A stretch of DNA of 64,000 nt from Deinococcus humi (GTDB lineage Bacteria; Deinococcota; Deinococci; Deinococcales; Deinococcaceae): positions 1-64,000 of the forward strand of contig NZ_JACHFL010000021.1 in assembly GCF_014201875.1 (NCBI RefSeq), written 5' to 3'. Position 1 is the first letter of the stretch. The number at the start of each line of letters is the position of its first letter. The notes beneath the pieces are model-generated. The model saw only the letters and a list, made by a program, of their open reading frames with translations. It was not told the origin of the DNA and did no database searches. Positions 37,951 through 47,044 of this stretch are shown piece after piece. The position numbers and the translations under genes were made by a program.

Positions 37951-39133
37951 CCCCGTTTCCAGTGCCAACCTGAGTGCAAATTCAGGGGCACACTGGAAGA
38001 CGCATGAAGGGAAAACGGTATACCGAGCAGCAGATCCTCGACATCGTTGGATAGCTCGAAGCGGGCACCGCCATCACGAATCTGACGCGACTCCATGGGG
38101 TTGCGATGACGACGATCTACCGCTAGAAGGCAAAATACGGTGGCCTGTCCAGAGACGACACCCGAAAATGTCGGCAGCTGGAAGATGAAAACAGTCGGCT
38201 GAAGAAGCTCGTCGCCGATCTGTCACTGCACAACGCCATGCTCAAGGATGTGGGGCGAAAGTGGTAGGGCCTGGGACGTCGTCCCAGGCGCAAACGCCGC
38301 TCAAAAAACAGATGATTTCCGTCCTCAAGGGGACGTTCAACACCAGTGAGCGACGGGCCTGTCGGGCATTGAGCTTTTCCAGAACCACCCCCAAAAGAGT
38401 GAAAGACCTGGTGCTGATCGAGCGTCTTCGCGCTCTGGCCTCGGAACGACCTCGCTTCGGGTACCGCCGGTTGCACCTCTTCCTGAAGCGCGATGAACTG
38501 CCCATCAATCTGGGGCGGGTGTATCGCGCCGAAAGTCTCGCTGTACGCTGGAAAGTGCGCCGGAAGCTCGCCATGGGTGAGCGTCAGAAAAAACCCGTGG
38601 TTTCTGCTGCAAATCAGCGCTGGAGTCTGGACTTCATGTCGGACCAGTTGGCTTCAGGACAGCGATTTCGGGTGCTGAACGTAGTGGATCATTTCACCCG
38701 CGAGTGTCTGGCGATGCACGTGGGGGTCTCCATCACGGGTCACGACGTCGTTCGCGAGTTGGCAGCGGTGGTCCGATTCCGAGGTCGGCCGCAGGCAATC
38801 ATCACCGATAACGGACCGGAATTTGTGGGAAAGGCCTTGGATCTCTGGACGCACGAAACCGGGATTACTTACCTGTTCACCCGCTCTGGAAAACCAGTGG
38901 AAAACACGTATATCGAGAGCTTCAACGGGCGACTGAGGGATGAGTGCTCGAATCTGCAATGGTTCCAGAGCCTGGAATAGGCCCGCGTCATCTTGTCGGC
39001 CTGGAGAATCGATTACAACCAGATTCGTCCGTACACCGCACTCGGTGTCTGGCCACCGAGTGCATTTGCCCGCCTGGAACAGGCGGGCTGAAGTAAGCTG
39101 AAAGTTGCAAATTGGCTGGCACCGCAAACGGGG
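37951..39133 (+). mobile_element. IS3-family insertion sequence (IS407-like), decayed
   Basis: Imperfect terminal inverted repeats are visible: CCCCGTTTCCAGTGCCA on the left and, reading the other strand, CCCCGTTTGCGGTGCCA on the right. Inside are orfA and orfB in the usual order. No target duplication is obvious. Premature stops in both orfs make it inactive on its own. Confidence 0.75.
38004..39091 (+). pseudogene. IS3-family orfA and orfB with premature stops
   Basis: OrfA (38004-38267) begins MKGKRYTEQQILDIV and has two in-frame TAG codons. OrfB (open from 38261 to 38980) encodes a full DDE region: WSLDFMSDQL, a VVDHFTREC segment, ITDNGPEF, and NTYIESFNGRLRDEC with the catalytic Glu. A TAG at 38978 removes the last 37 codons, which are still readable (YNQIRPYTALG). 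Confidence 0.8.
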
Positions 39134-39361
39134 CACTCTCATCGTCGTCCACATCGCTGGGTATGCACGGCAGTTCATGCCTTTATTTTGCCCTCAGCAG
39201 AGTCGTCCCTCTTATTTTGGAACTCTCCTGTTCCCTAGCCTCTAGCTAACGAGACCTGTCGTCCTCTACGCTATCGATCTAACCGAGCATTTCAAAGTGT
39301 GTTCACTTCCTGCGGATCGCCCCTTGAGCCGCATGGGAGACCTCGTGCACGCTGATCGTCT

Positions 39362-39978
39362 GTGACCGACGCCAATCCCTACCGCCACCGTTTCCCGATG
39401 ACCATCATCTGATACGCGCTATGTACGCGCTATGGCTGCATTAAGTTCGCTCCCCTGCAAACTGAGAAGCTACAGCACCTTGATCCCTGCCTCTGTTCCC
39501 GCCGGTTCCTAGACGAGGTCTGCGTGAAAGTCAGTGAGGTGACTCATTGGCTGTGGAGAGCCGTAGATTAATACGTTACTGTGCTCGATATCGTTCTGCA
39601 GGCGCAACGCGATCCTCACGCCGCAAAGTCTTTCTTGACCCGTTTGCTGAGGAAATACAACGTTCCAGAGGCCCTGCACACCGCCCAACTGAGGAGCGAA
39701 GTCGCTGCTACCGCCCGCTGCAACTACCTGACCGAGCAGTCTTACCGGCCCACACGACAACAGAAACGGAGTCACCTTGGATTCAGGCCTCAGGAGCGCT
39801 TAGGAGTTTCTGAATCTGCATGCTCGAACGACCCACCTTCACCAGCACATGCGGATCACCGTTCCTTCCTACACCCAACGAACCCTTCAGAAGCAGGCCT
39901 TTCAGACCTGGCGTGAAATTGGAGCAGGAGTGGCTTAAACTTCAGGCCACTCCTGGTCTTTGCCTACCCCAGACCAAG
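39362..39978 (+). pseudogene. IS6-family transposase remnant
   Basis: Pieces of an IS6-type transposase are readable across frames: PYRHRFPMTII, FLDEVCVKV, VLDIVLQAQRDPHAAKSF and a C-terminal QQKRSHLGFRPQ. The internal part is partly deleted. The right end near 39970-39986 resembles the terminal repeat of the IS6 copy at 44870-45679 with an extra base; the left terminus is missing. Confidence 0.65.
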
Positions 39979-40036
39979 TTAAGGCAACCACAACTATTGG
40001 CAGTTGCCTTCGAATAGGGCCGTGTACTATGCAGCC

Positions 40037-41005
40037 ATGAGCCTGGAGCTGATGGCTGCCAACCTCGACCTTCAGGGGCGCGCCGACCGGGTGGCGCACC
40101 TAGATTCCGACAGCCTGAAGAAGTCCGCGTTGCGGGCAGCCCGCGACATAGACGTCGAGGGGCTGTGGGCGCTGCTCGAGGCTTATTTAGTGACGCGCGG
40201 CGGCCGAGGCGCGCGCGTGAGCGTCAACACCCTGGAGGCGTACCGTATAGGCCTCGACACCTTTCTGGCTTGGGCAGGTCCGGCGGGTATCAGCCTGCTC
40301 CGTCCTGGGCCGAATGCCGGGTTCCGGTACGTCCGGCATCTGGAAGGCGCAGGCCTGGCCCCCAGCAGCGTGCGCGTGCGCTTGAGCGCCGGCAAGGCCT
40401 TGTACGCCGCTCTGCGCTGGACAGGAGCCTGCGAGGCCGCGCCCTTCCTGGACGTGCGGGCCGCCAGCGATCCGGTGCCCCGGTGGGAAAAGCGCAAGCC
40501 CTACTCCACCGAGGATGTGGCATTGCTGCTGCGGCATGCGGGAGTCCAGGACGCGGTGATCGTCGTGCTTGGCGCGCACGTGGGGCTGAGAGCGACGGAG
40601 ATGACGACACTGCTCAGAAAGGACTTGCACCTGGATGCGCCCGAGCCGTACCTGACCGTGACCGGCAAGAGGCAGCGCCGCCAGGAGGTGGCGCTCTCCC
40701 CTACTGCGGTCAAGGCGCTACGCACGTGGCTAGCTGCGACGCCCAATTACGGCCCCCGGGTGCTGACCATCCACACCCGTCAGAGCGTGGAGAATGCGCT
40801 GAAGCGGCTGTGTCAGGAGGCAGGCGTACGCTACGGGGGCCGCGAGGTTCACGGCCTGCGCCACAGCGCGGGCACCCGGATCTACAGCGAGAGTGGAGAT
40901 CTGCTGGCCGTACGGGACCATTTGCGACACCGCACCGTCGACAGCAGCGAGATCTACGTGGATTACGCGCGGGCGGGCCGCAAGAAGCCTGTGGGTGACT
41001 GGTGA
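40037..41005 (+). CDS. Tyrosine recombinase (XerC/D-like)
   Basis: The 322-aa protein has an N-terminal SAM-like core-binding domain (about residues 40-130) and a C-terminal catalytic domain with Arg185 (GLRATEM), His272 and Arg275 (HGLRHSAG), a further HLRHR, and the nucleophile Tyr307 (EIYVDY). It cuts and rejoins DNA at a specific site. Beside parAB on a plasmid its likely job is resolving multimers. The ATG at 40037 is chosen over a TTG 33 bases upstream; neither has a strong ribosome binding site. Its recombination site is not identified. Confidence 0.85.
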   Translation: MSLELMAANLDLQGRADRVAHLDSDSLKKSALRAARDIDVEGLWALLEAYLVTRGGRGARVSVNTLEAYRIGLDTFLAWAGPAGISLLRPGPNAGFRYVRHLEGAGLAPSSVRVRLSAGKALYAALRWTGACEAAPFLDVRAASDPVPRWEKRKPYSTEDVALLLRHAGVQDAVIVVLGAHVGLRATEMTTLLRKDLHLDAPEPYLTVTGKRQRRQEVALSPTAVKALRTWLAATPNYGPRVLTIHTRQSVENALKRLCQEAGVRYGGREVHGLRHSAGTRIYSESGDLLAVRDHLRHRTVDSSEIYVDYARAGRKKPVGDW

Positions 41006-41809
41006 GGGTGCTGGAGTAGCTTTTTAAGTGGCTGTCCTATGGGCAACCTCTGTACCGTTACCCCTTCCCTGCGAACGGGCGCGCCTCCTCTCCCCTGTTA
41101 CTCAAGAAGCTGCTCGACCTCCTGCAATAACTTCCTCAGTCGGGTCTGTTTGCGGGCGTCCAGCGCGCCCACGCAGCCAACTTCAAGACCCGCCGCGTTT
41201 CCTACACCAAGTCACCCAGCTCCGAAGGTGCTGGATCGCTGCTTCCTACCAGGAGCGCGGCTCCACATCCCGCACTCCCCATTCCCCGGACTCGACGCGT
41301 GGGAGCCATTTGAGCTGCTGAGTAGCGCTAGCCCGCCGCAGCAGCAGCCAGGAGCGGGGTGTGCCTGGAGACGCTCTGCACGGCCTCATGCTGCAGGCCA
41401 GCCGCTGCCCGCATTGCCGCAAGACCGGTGTCTTCGTGATGAACCCGTTCTCGGCGGGCTGGGCTAGTCTCGCGGCCCACCGCGGCTTACTCAGGATTGC
41501 ACGAAGCTGTTCAATAACTCTGGCCATTGCGGCTCATACGCCGAGCGCAAGCTACTGGCACTTGAGGACGGCGCGGCTCTTTCCGGCGAACTGGTGGCCG
41601 CGCGGTTGACGGACCTTCAGCAATCACGCGAGGCTTGAAGGCGGTGTGGGTAGTAAGCCCCGTTGGGGCACCGAGGTTGAGCTCGACTGTTTGAGCCTCC
41701 TGGACGAGTGGGGCGTGCCTCTCGATGACAAAAGCTGGACACGAATTTGCCCCTGTACGGCTATCGCCAACTTGGACAGAGGCAGGAGCTGTGGCTTAAG
41801 ACGTGAACG
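41006..41809. other. Long non-coding or decayed region upstream of parA
   Basis: About 800 bases between the recombinase and the palindrome before parA. Several reading frames are open in pieces, and 41100-41260 reads like a disrupted gene in one frame, but I recognise no product. It could hold the recombinase target site or centromere. Confidence 0.4.
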
Positions 41810-41831
41810 TCTAACTTAGCGCTAAGTTAGA
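41810..41831. promoter_or_regulatory. Perfect 22-bp palindrome upstream of parA
   Basis: The arms are TCTAACTTAGC and its exact complement, with no central gap. It lies 124 bases before the parA start. Such a site fits an operator for ParA/ParB autoregulation or a parS-like centromere. Confidence 0.6.
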
Positions 41832-41955
41832 TCCCGAATCACCAAGAACTTACGTCCAACACGAGTCCACCTTGAAGCATAATGGAATCCACCCCCCCAC
41901 GGACCCTGCCCCCAGTGCTGTGCTTCTGCGCACATTCCCGCGCTACCATCCACAA

Positions 41956-42717
41956 ATGATCACCGCCACCGTGTTCAACCACGCCGGAGGGGCCGGGAAG
42001 ACGAGCCTGTGCCTCAATGTCGGCCATGAGCTCGCCCGCCAGGGTCTGCGTGTGCTCCTGATCGACTGCGATCCGCAGGGGAATATGTCCAGCTGGCTGG
42101 GCGTAACGGAGGTGGACCTCTCCACCACCATTTATCCAGTTGCCGCCGAGGGGGCCGCACTCCCCACGCCGATTAGCGTTCATGGCCTGCACCTAATCCC
42201 CGCGCAGGTGGACCTCGCCCAGGCCGAGATCGGCATCACCAGCATGCCGGGCGGACAGCTGTTCCTGCGTCAGGCCCTGCAGGCGGTCTCCGATCAGTAC
42301 GACGTGTGCCTGATCGACAGCCCGCCCAGCCTGGGCCAGCTTGCCATCCTGGGGGCCCTAGCCGCCGATCACTTGATTGTGCCGATGCCCACCCGGCAGA
42401 AAGGTCTGGACGCCCTGCCCGGCCTGCAGCGGGCCACCGCGCTCTACCGCCGACTGCGCCCGGAGTTGACCGTGGCCCTCTACGTGCCCACCCTCTACGA
42501 CGCCCGTCGCACGCATGACCGCTCAGTCCTGGACTCCTTGCGCGCCTATCTCTCGCCACTCAGCGAGCCGATGCCGCAGCGGGAGGCCGTATGGCTGGAT
42601 AGCACTATGTCCGGCGAACCCGTGGGGGTCTACGCACCGGGTAGCCCGGTTCACGAGGACATCCAGCGATTGACCGCGGAAGTCGTTCGCGCGCTAGGCC
42701 TGGAAGTGTCCGCATGA
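41956..42717 (+). CDS. parA: ParA partition ATPase
   Basis: The 253-aa protein starts [17 protein letters not shown], a deviant Walker A, followed by [15 protein letters not shown], the standard ParA/MinD-type Walker A' region, and LIDSPPSLG. It moves plasmid copies apart with ParB. The signature lysine usually found four residues before the P-loop lysine (KGGxGK) is Ala here, an odd feature. The ATG at 41956 is chosen because the family starts just before the P-loop; an upstream in-frame start adds 28 unrelated residues. The stop overlaps parB (ATGA). Confidence 0.9.
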   Translation: MITATVFNHAGGAGKTSLCLNVGHELARQGLRVLLIDCDPQGNMSSWLGVTEVDLSTTIYPVAAEGAALPTPISVHGLHLIPAQVDLAQAEIGITSMPGGQLFLRQALQAVSDQYDVCLIDSPPSLGQLAILGALAADHLIVPMPTRQKGLDALPGLQRATALYRRLRPELTVALYVPTLYDARRTHDRSVLDSLRAYLSPLSEPMPQREAVWLDSTMSGEPVGVYAPGSPVHEDIQRLTAEVVRALGLEVSA

Positions 42718-43613
42718 CCCGTCCGAAGAAACCAAAGCCTCGGGTCGGTTTGGAAGTCCTGCTTGGGGATGCCTCCGCGCTTTCTCGCCCTGGACTGGAT
42801 GCCCGCAACATCCCGCTCACCGAGCTGCGCCCCAGCGCGCTCCAGCCCCGACGGGTGTTCACGCCCACGGCGCTGGCCGCGCTGACCACCAGCATCCGAG
42901 AACAGGGCGTGCTGCAACCCCTCCTTGTGCGTTCGGTCGAGGGCGGCTACGAGATCATTGCAGGAGAGCGGCGTTGGCGGGCCGCGCAGGAAGCCGGGCT
43001 CAAGGAAGTGCCAGTGGTGGTCCGCGAGCTCGATAACCGCGCTGCGCTCGCGGCCGCGCTGATCGAGAATCTACAGCGCGAGGACCTGAACGTCTATGAG
43101 GAGGTAAGGGGCACGGTGCAGCTCGTCGCACTGGCCCTGGACACGGACGCCGACGGCGCTAAGGGGCGGCTTTACAAGGCCATGAACCATGGCGGGCCGG
43201 ATGTAGAGGTGCTGGAGGATCTGTTCTCGCGGCTGTCGCTCGGGCCCTGGAAGAGTTTCGCCGCGAACAAACTCCGCATCCTGTCCTGGCCCCAGCAGGT
43301 GCTGGACGCAATGGACGCAGGCCTGCCGTACACCCTCGGCGGAGTGGTGGTGGGGGCCCCAGCTGAACACCAGGCTGAGCTGCTGGAGTTGGCTGTCGGC
43401 GGCGCCACGCTCCGGGAACTCAGGGACCGACTGGCCACACTGCGGGAACGGCCAGCCCGCACCGCCTTGAACGAGCGCGATGTGGCCCGGCTGGGGCGCA
43501 CCTTGAGCAGCGTGAAATGGATCAGAGGCCTGAACGATAAGGAACAAGCAGAAATCAATAAATGGATGGGGAAGATGCCGGAGGCGGTAAAGAAAGCTCT
43601 GGGACAGAAATAG
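42714..43613 (+). CDS. parB: ParB partition protein
   Basis: The 299-aa protein has an N-terminal basic tail. The ParB/Srx domain follows (residues about 30-125) with [12 protein letters not shown], a [19 protein letters not shown] box and the [13 protein letters not shown] motif. A helical DNA-binding part and a basic C-terminus come next. ParB binds parS, spreads and acts as a CTP switch in characterised members. It overlaps parA by four bases. The candidate site it binds is the palindrome at 41810-41831 or the one at 43921-43934. Confidence 0.9.
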   Translation: MTRPKKPKPRVGLEVLLGDASALSRPGLDARNIPLTELRPSALQPRRVFTPTALAALTTSIREQGVLQPLLVRSVEGGYEIIAGERRWRAAQEAGLKEVPVVVRELDNRAALAAALIENLQREDLNVYEEVRGTVQLVALALDTDADGAKGRLYKAMNHGGPDVEVLEDLFSRLSLGPWKSFAANKLRILSWPQQVLDAMDAGLPYTLGGVVVGAPAEHQAELLELAVGGATLRELRDRLATLRERPARTALNERDVARLGRTLSSVKWIRGLNDKEQAEINKWMGKMPEAVKKALGQK

Positions 43614-44015
43614 GCTGGCCGCATCGGCGATCCCTGGCGCTTCCAGGCACACAGATACACGTCTGGGACACACCTCTTGGCCGGGAAATACAGCGAACAT
43701 GCACGTATGAACGCCACTCTCAGGGTTGATCCTGCTGGGTGAGGGCGGGGGCGAGCAACTCCCGAAGGGTCATGCATAGGTTGTAACGTACCTGTGGCCA
43801 CCCATGAACCAACGTCTCAATGGGAACTGCGTTTTGTCGTCAGCCGCTCAGACTGGTGAAGCGTCCAGCAGGTCTTGCGGTAGCGCCCAGCGAGTGTGGA
43901 GACTTTTGCCGTTGTCAATAATTCGTATACGAATCGATTTATATACGCATTACTGACTTGATTGTGAAGGCTGCCTGTGCATAGACATCGTGTGGCACGG
44001 CATCTAGGATGCGGT
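43614..44015. other. Intergenic region downstream of parB with a palindrome
   Basis: A perfect 14-bp palindrome ATTCGTATACGAAT lies at 43921-43934 inside an AT-rich stretch about 80 bases before the next gene. It could be an operator or a partition site. Nothing else is recognisable. Confidence 0.45.
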
Positions 44016-44414
44016 ATGACCCTTTCACATCCACTCGTCGAAACAGGCCGCGGGTACACTCGCGCTGAAATTTCAAAGATTCTGGGAGGCAGTCCCCAGC
44101 CCTATCTACCGCATAAAGATGGCAGGGTTGTTGCCGGGTGCTTCAGCGTCAAGAAGGGGCCATTTGCGCCGCGTGAAATTCTGGTGGGGGAAGGGGCGGG
44201 CGTCGAAGGGTCTGCGGCGATGTTGTGTCAACAGGCCGAAGCCATTCCCGTGTTCATGAAGGGGCCAGAGGTGATGAAGGGGGAAGGCCGCTGGTTCTAC
44301 AGCGGCATGTATCGGGTGGGGCACTGGACTCAAGACCCGGAGGTGTTGGCCCGCTACGCCGAAGAAGGCGGGCGCGGGACGCTGACACGGGTGATGTTTT
44401 TGATTCGGGCTTGA
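44016..44414 (+). CDS. Unknown protein, possibly DUF6697-like (132 aa)
   Basis: The protein has a GGSPQPYLPHKDGRVVAGCF segment and a QQAEAIPVFMKG region followed by WFYSGMYRVG. This order (a PYLP strand, a Q..IPVF strand, a W.Y.G.Y.V strand) recalls DUF6697-like or PUA/YDG-related proteins, but the similarity was judged by eye only. The ATG at 44016 follows AGGA and is preferred over an earlier in-frame start. A strong terminator follows. Confidence 0.6.
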   Translation: MTLSHPLVETGRGYTRAEISKILGGSPQPYLPHKDGRVVAGCFSVKKGPFAPREILVGEGAGVEGSAAMLCQQAEAIPVFMKGPEVMKGEGRWFYSGMYRVGHWTQDPEVLARYAEEGGRGTLTRVMFLIRA

Positions 44415-44460
44415 GCAGGCTTCTCTCCTTGTTGGAGGCAGATAAAGCAGCCCAACGAAG

Positions 44461-44482
44461 AAGGCGACCCGGAGGTCGCCTT
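44461..44482 (+). terminator. Rho-independent terminator
   Basis: A 9-bp perfect stem (AAGGCGACC, loop CGGA) is followed by a T-rich TTTGATTT tract, 46 bases after the stop of the 132-aa gene. Confidence 0.75.
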
Positions 44483-44609
44483 TGATTTCCCTAGACTAGC
44501 CTGGGATTCAGGCCATGCCCAGGACATGCACCCCAATTGCCTCAGCGGGCGTTTGGGAAGGGTTTTATGGCTACCTGCAACGCTTTTTCTCCAGCACGGA
44601 GGTCGTCCT

Positions 44610-44867
44610 ATGAAACACGCTTGGCAATATGTCCTTAAAGCCGCAAAGACCCTTCATGCACAGGGGCAGGCCACTTTTAGTCCGCAGCAGATCGTAGAAG
44701 TGGCCCTCGGCCTTGGATGGGCTGGCAAACCCCAGACTGTTCAGCATCATGTGTGCAATCAGATGCGGGCAGACATTTCCAATGCTCCATACCCGTATCT
44801 GGACTACCTCGGATCGGCCACCTACCGACTGAATGAAGAGGGCAAGCGGGCGGCGGAAGGACTCTAG
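44610..44867 (+). CDS. Small winged-helix-like protein (85 aa)
   Basis: The 85-aa protein begins MKHAWQYVLKAAKTLHAQG, with a pattern of an N-terminal helix, a FSPQQIVEVA helix, a recognition-type helix and a YRLNEEGKRA wing. This resembles small DUF7669-type or HARE-like helix-turn-helix proteins. ACGGAGG lies upstream of the ATG at 44610. The stop is two bases from the left end of the IS6 element. A role in gene regulation or DNA reading is a guess. Confidence 0.6.
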   Translation: MKHAWQYVLKAAKTLHAQGQATFSPQQIVEVALGLGWAGKPQTVQHHVCNQMRADISNAPYPYLDYLGSATYRLNEEGKRAAEGL

Positions 44868-44869
44868 AG

Positions 44870-45679
44870 GGTTGTGTTGCCTTAACCAGAGTGGGGTAGG
44901 GTGACCGGCCGTGACCGACGCCAAGCCTTACCACCGTGGTTTCCCCATGATCATCATCCAGCATGCTATTTGGCGCTGCCACCGCTTTTCCCTGAGTGAC
45001 TGAGACGTGCAGGAGTTGCTGCACCAGCGCGGCCCAAAGGGTCAGTCACGAAACCCTCCGCGAAAGGTGCATCAAGTTCGGACCCCTCTTCGCTGAAGAC
45101 TTGCGCCACCGGGAACAGAGGCGAGGATCCCGGTGGCATCTCGACGAGGTGTCCACGAGTGTTGATGGTGTCCGACATTGATTGAGGCGGGCCGCCTTGG
45201 GGTACGGTTTCGTGCTTGCGATCCTCCTCCAGCGTCACCGCGATACCGAGGCCGCGAAGACCTTTCTGACCCACTTGCTGAGAGAGGGGCGATGTCCCGC
45301 AGGTCATTCACACCAGCCGCCTCAGGAGTGACGGAGCCGCGCTTCGAGAGATCCTAAGTCTGGCTATCGTTGACCACCAACAGGTGATTTCCACGGGTAG
45401 GTTTAATAACGTCACCTTGCAGGAGCATCGATCGACACGACGACAAGAGCGATGCCAGCAAGGATTCAATCGGCGGAAACGCGCTCAAGAATTCCTGAGC
45501 CTCCACGCCCGGATTACCAACCTCCACCATCATTCCCGCACCAGCGTCACCGCCGCCACCCGAAGAAACAACCAGAACACAGCGTTTCAGACGTGGTCAA
45601 TCGTCGCGGCAGGGGTGATCTGAGATTCAAACCACCCCTGCTCCCGCCCTGCTGCAGAGCCAGTTAAGGCAACACAACC
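44870..45679 (+). mobile_element. IS6-family element, 810 bp, decayed
   Basis: The 17-bp terminal inverted repeats are perfect: GGTTGTGTTGCCTTAAC at 44870 and its complement ending at 45679. No 8-bp target duplication is visible, so flanking DNA was rearranged after insertion. The transposase inside is broken. The right end abuts the truncated PD-(D/E)XK-like fragment. Confidence 0.8.
44911..45640 (+). pseudogene. IS6-family transposase pseudogene
   Basis: Readable in several frames: VTDAKPYHRGFPMIIIQH, FSLSD then DVQELL, a SHETLRERCIKFGP segment, WHLDEVSTSVDGVRH (first catalytic Asp), an ILLQRHRDTEAAKTFLTHLL region, and a C-terminal RTSVTAAT piece. Frameshifts and stops interrupt it and the last catalytic part is damaged. 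Confidence 0.75.
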
Positions 45680-45859
45680 TATTTAGATATTGAGCGTTAC
45701 CGTAGCCATCCAAAGTGCGATCAACTTGTTTGCTTTGTTTACGACCCAGAGGGCAGGATTGCTAACCCTCGTGGCTTGGAAAATGACCTGCAGCAAGGCG
45801 ATCCGCTCAAAGTTCGGGTGCTCATTCGGCCCATCAGAGCGCCTATCCTCAGAGCATAG
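45680..45859 (+). pseudogene. C-terminal fragment of a PD-(D/E)XK-nuclease-like protein
   Basis: The frame begins at the first base after the IS6 right end and encodes 59 residues: YRSHPKCDQLVCFVYDPEG, then IANPRGLENDL and KVRVLIRP. This matches the tail of restriction-type nucleases of the REase family with the pattern YRSHP...CFVYDP...NP..LE.DL. The N-terminal bulk, including any catalytic core, is gone, so the IS6 element has cut or replaced it. Confidence 0.6.
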
Positions 45860-46094
45860 GTCAGGCGATCACATCGTCGCGGCTGTCGCGACACTGCTTG
45901 ACTTGACGTTTGCCCCACAAGGAATCACCGTCCTTCAGAGCAACCGAGCCGCGGCAGGGCAGGATGTCTTTTAGTACCACGTCCATGTGATCCCCCGCTG
46001 GCGACTCGACGAGGTGGGCATCAGCTATCAAGTGCTCGAAGAGCTTGACCTCGCGGATGTGGCTCGGCGTATCCGGGCGGTGCAGACCTCTTGA
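45855..46094 (+). pseudogene. HIT-family (histidine triad) hydrolase remnant
   Basis: The frame encodes TFAPQGITVLQSNRAAAGQDVF, broken by a TAG at 45972, then YHVHVIPRWRLDE. The H-x-H triad region (YHVHVIPRW) is characteristic of HIT nucleotide hydrolases; the first histidine position is replaced by the stop. The N-terminal half is not readable. Confidence 0.6.
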
Positions 46095-46286
46095 TCGCTG
46101 TCCACAATCTGCCTGCCTGACAGTGTGGGCGTGACCAGGGTTGGAGAAGACCAATGCGAACGTATGCCGTTCTCAATAGATGTGCGGGGGCGTTGGGGGA
46201 TTTTCGCACTGATTCCGCAAATTTGCTTGACACTTCGGGTGAGAACCTTATGCTGCCAAGACAGCAACTCATCAGGAGGATCCTTC

Positions 46287-46841
46287 TTGAATCAGCCCGC
46301 CCCGTTCGACCGGCAGGAGTTCGCTAGGCTCGTATACATTCAGCTCATTGATGCCCAGCCCCGCCTATTATTGCGGCGCGGCAAGCAGGTGCAGGCCATC
46401 ACGGTTCAGCACGTCCTCAAATCCTACCCCGAGCAACGCCCACAGGTCTTCGAGGTTCTGCGCGCCATGCTGCCTTTTGGCTGCGAAATCACGGAGACAG
46501 GCGCCTTGCGCCGCATCCCCTCGCCTTCTCAACTGGCAAGCGCGAAGAAAAGTCGGAAAACAAAGAATGCGAAGAATAAGGCGCAGCAGCCTGTCACCAA
46601 AAACTCCAAGGCCCCGAAGAAAACAGTACAAATGGCGCACCGGAAAACGCGGAAAACCAGTTCGGGTGGGAGGGTCAGGTCCGATGCCTACGAATGGAAA
46701 GGTCCGGCGGACCCTTTACCCGCGACTGACCCGGGCCTGGCGGACAGGATTCGCGCCAGCATGTCTGCTTACGCCGCCTCGACGAAGGATACTCAGCAGA
46801 CATCGGCCTGGGATCGCCCCGATATTGGGTATTGGGATTAA
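46287..46841 (+). CDS. Unknown basic protein (184 aa)
   Basis: A TTG start at 46287 is chosen because AGGAGGATCC lies just before it. Residues 1-85 look folded, with a helical block ending FEVLRAMLPFGCEITETG. Residues about 90-135 are very lysine-rich and low-complexity (KSRKTKNAKNKAQ), and the tail is hydrophilic. This is typical of a nucleic-acid-binding linker. No family is recognised. Confidence 0.6.
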   Translation: MNQPAPFDRQEFARLVYIQLIDAQPRLLLRRGKQVQAITVQHVLKSYPEQRPQVFEVLRAMLPFGCEITETGALRRIPSPSQLASAKKSRKTKNAKNKAQQPVTKNSKAPKKTVQMAHRKTRKTSSGGRVRSDAYEWKGPADPLPATDPGLADRIRASMSAYAASTKDTQQTSAWDRPDIGYWD

Positions 46842-47044
46842 AGAGTCGCAAGTTGAAAAGTGGTCTACCCTACGGGGGCCCGTAGAGCAGTACCGAGATT
46901 CAGTGACTGGTGCCGATGCCCCTCGGGCAGCTCGAACGTGGCCAGCAAGCACAGCGCCATCCTGCTCATCAAGCAGGAGTGGCAGCATTGTGAAGATGGC
47001 GTTGTGTATGACCCTGTACAGGTCGTCCGGCCTACTTTAAATCC

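Noticed and set aside
41039..41609. Open frames between the recombinase and parA
   Set aside because: They are Pro/Ser/Arg-rich, overlap each other in different frames, and lack family motifs.
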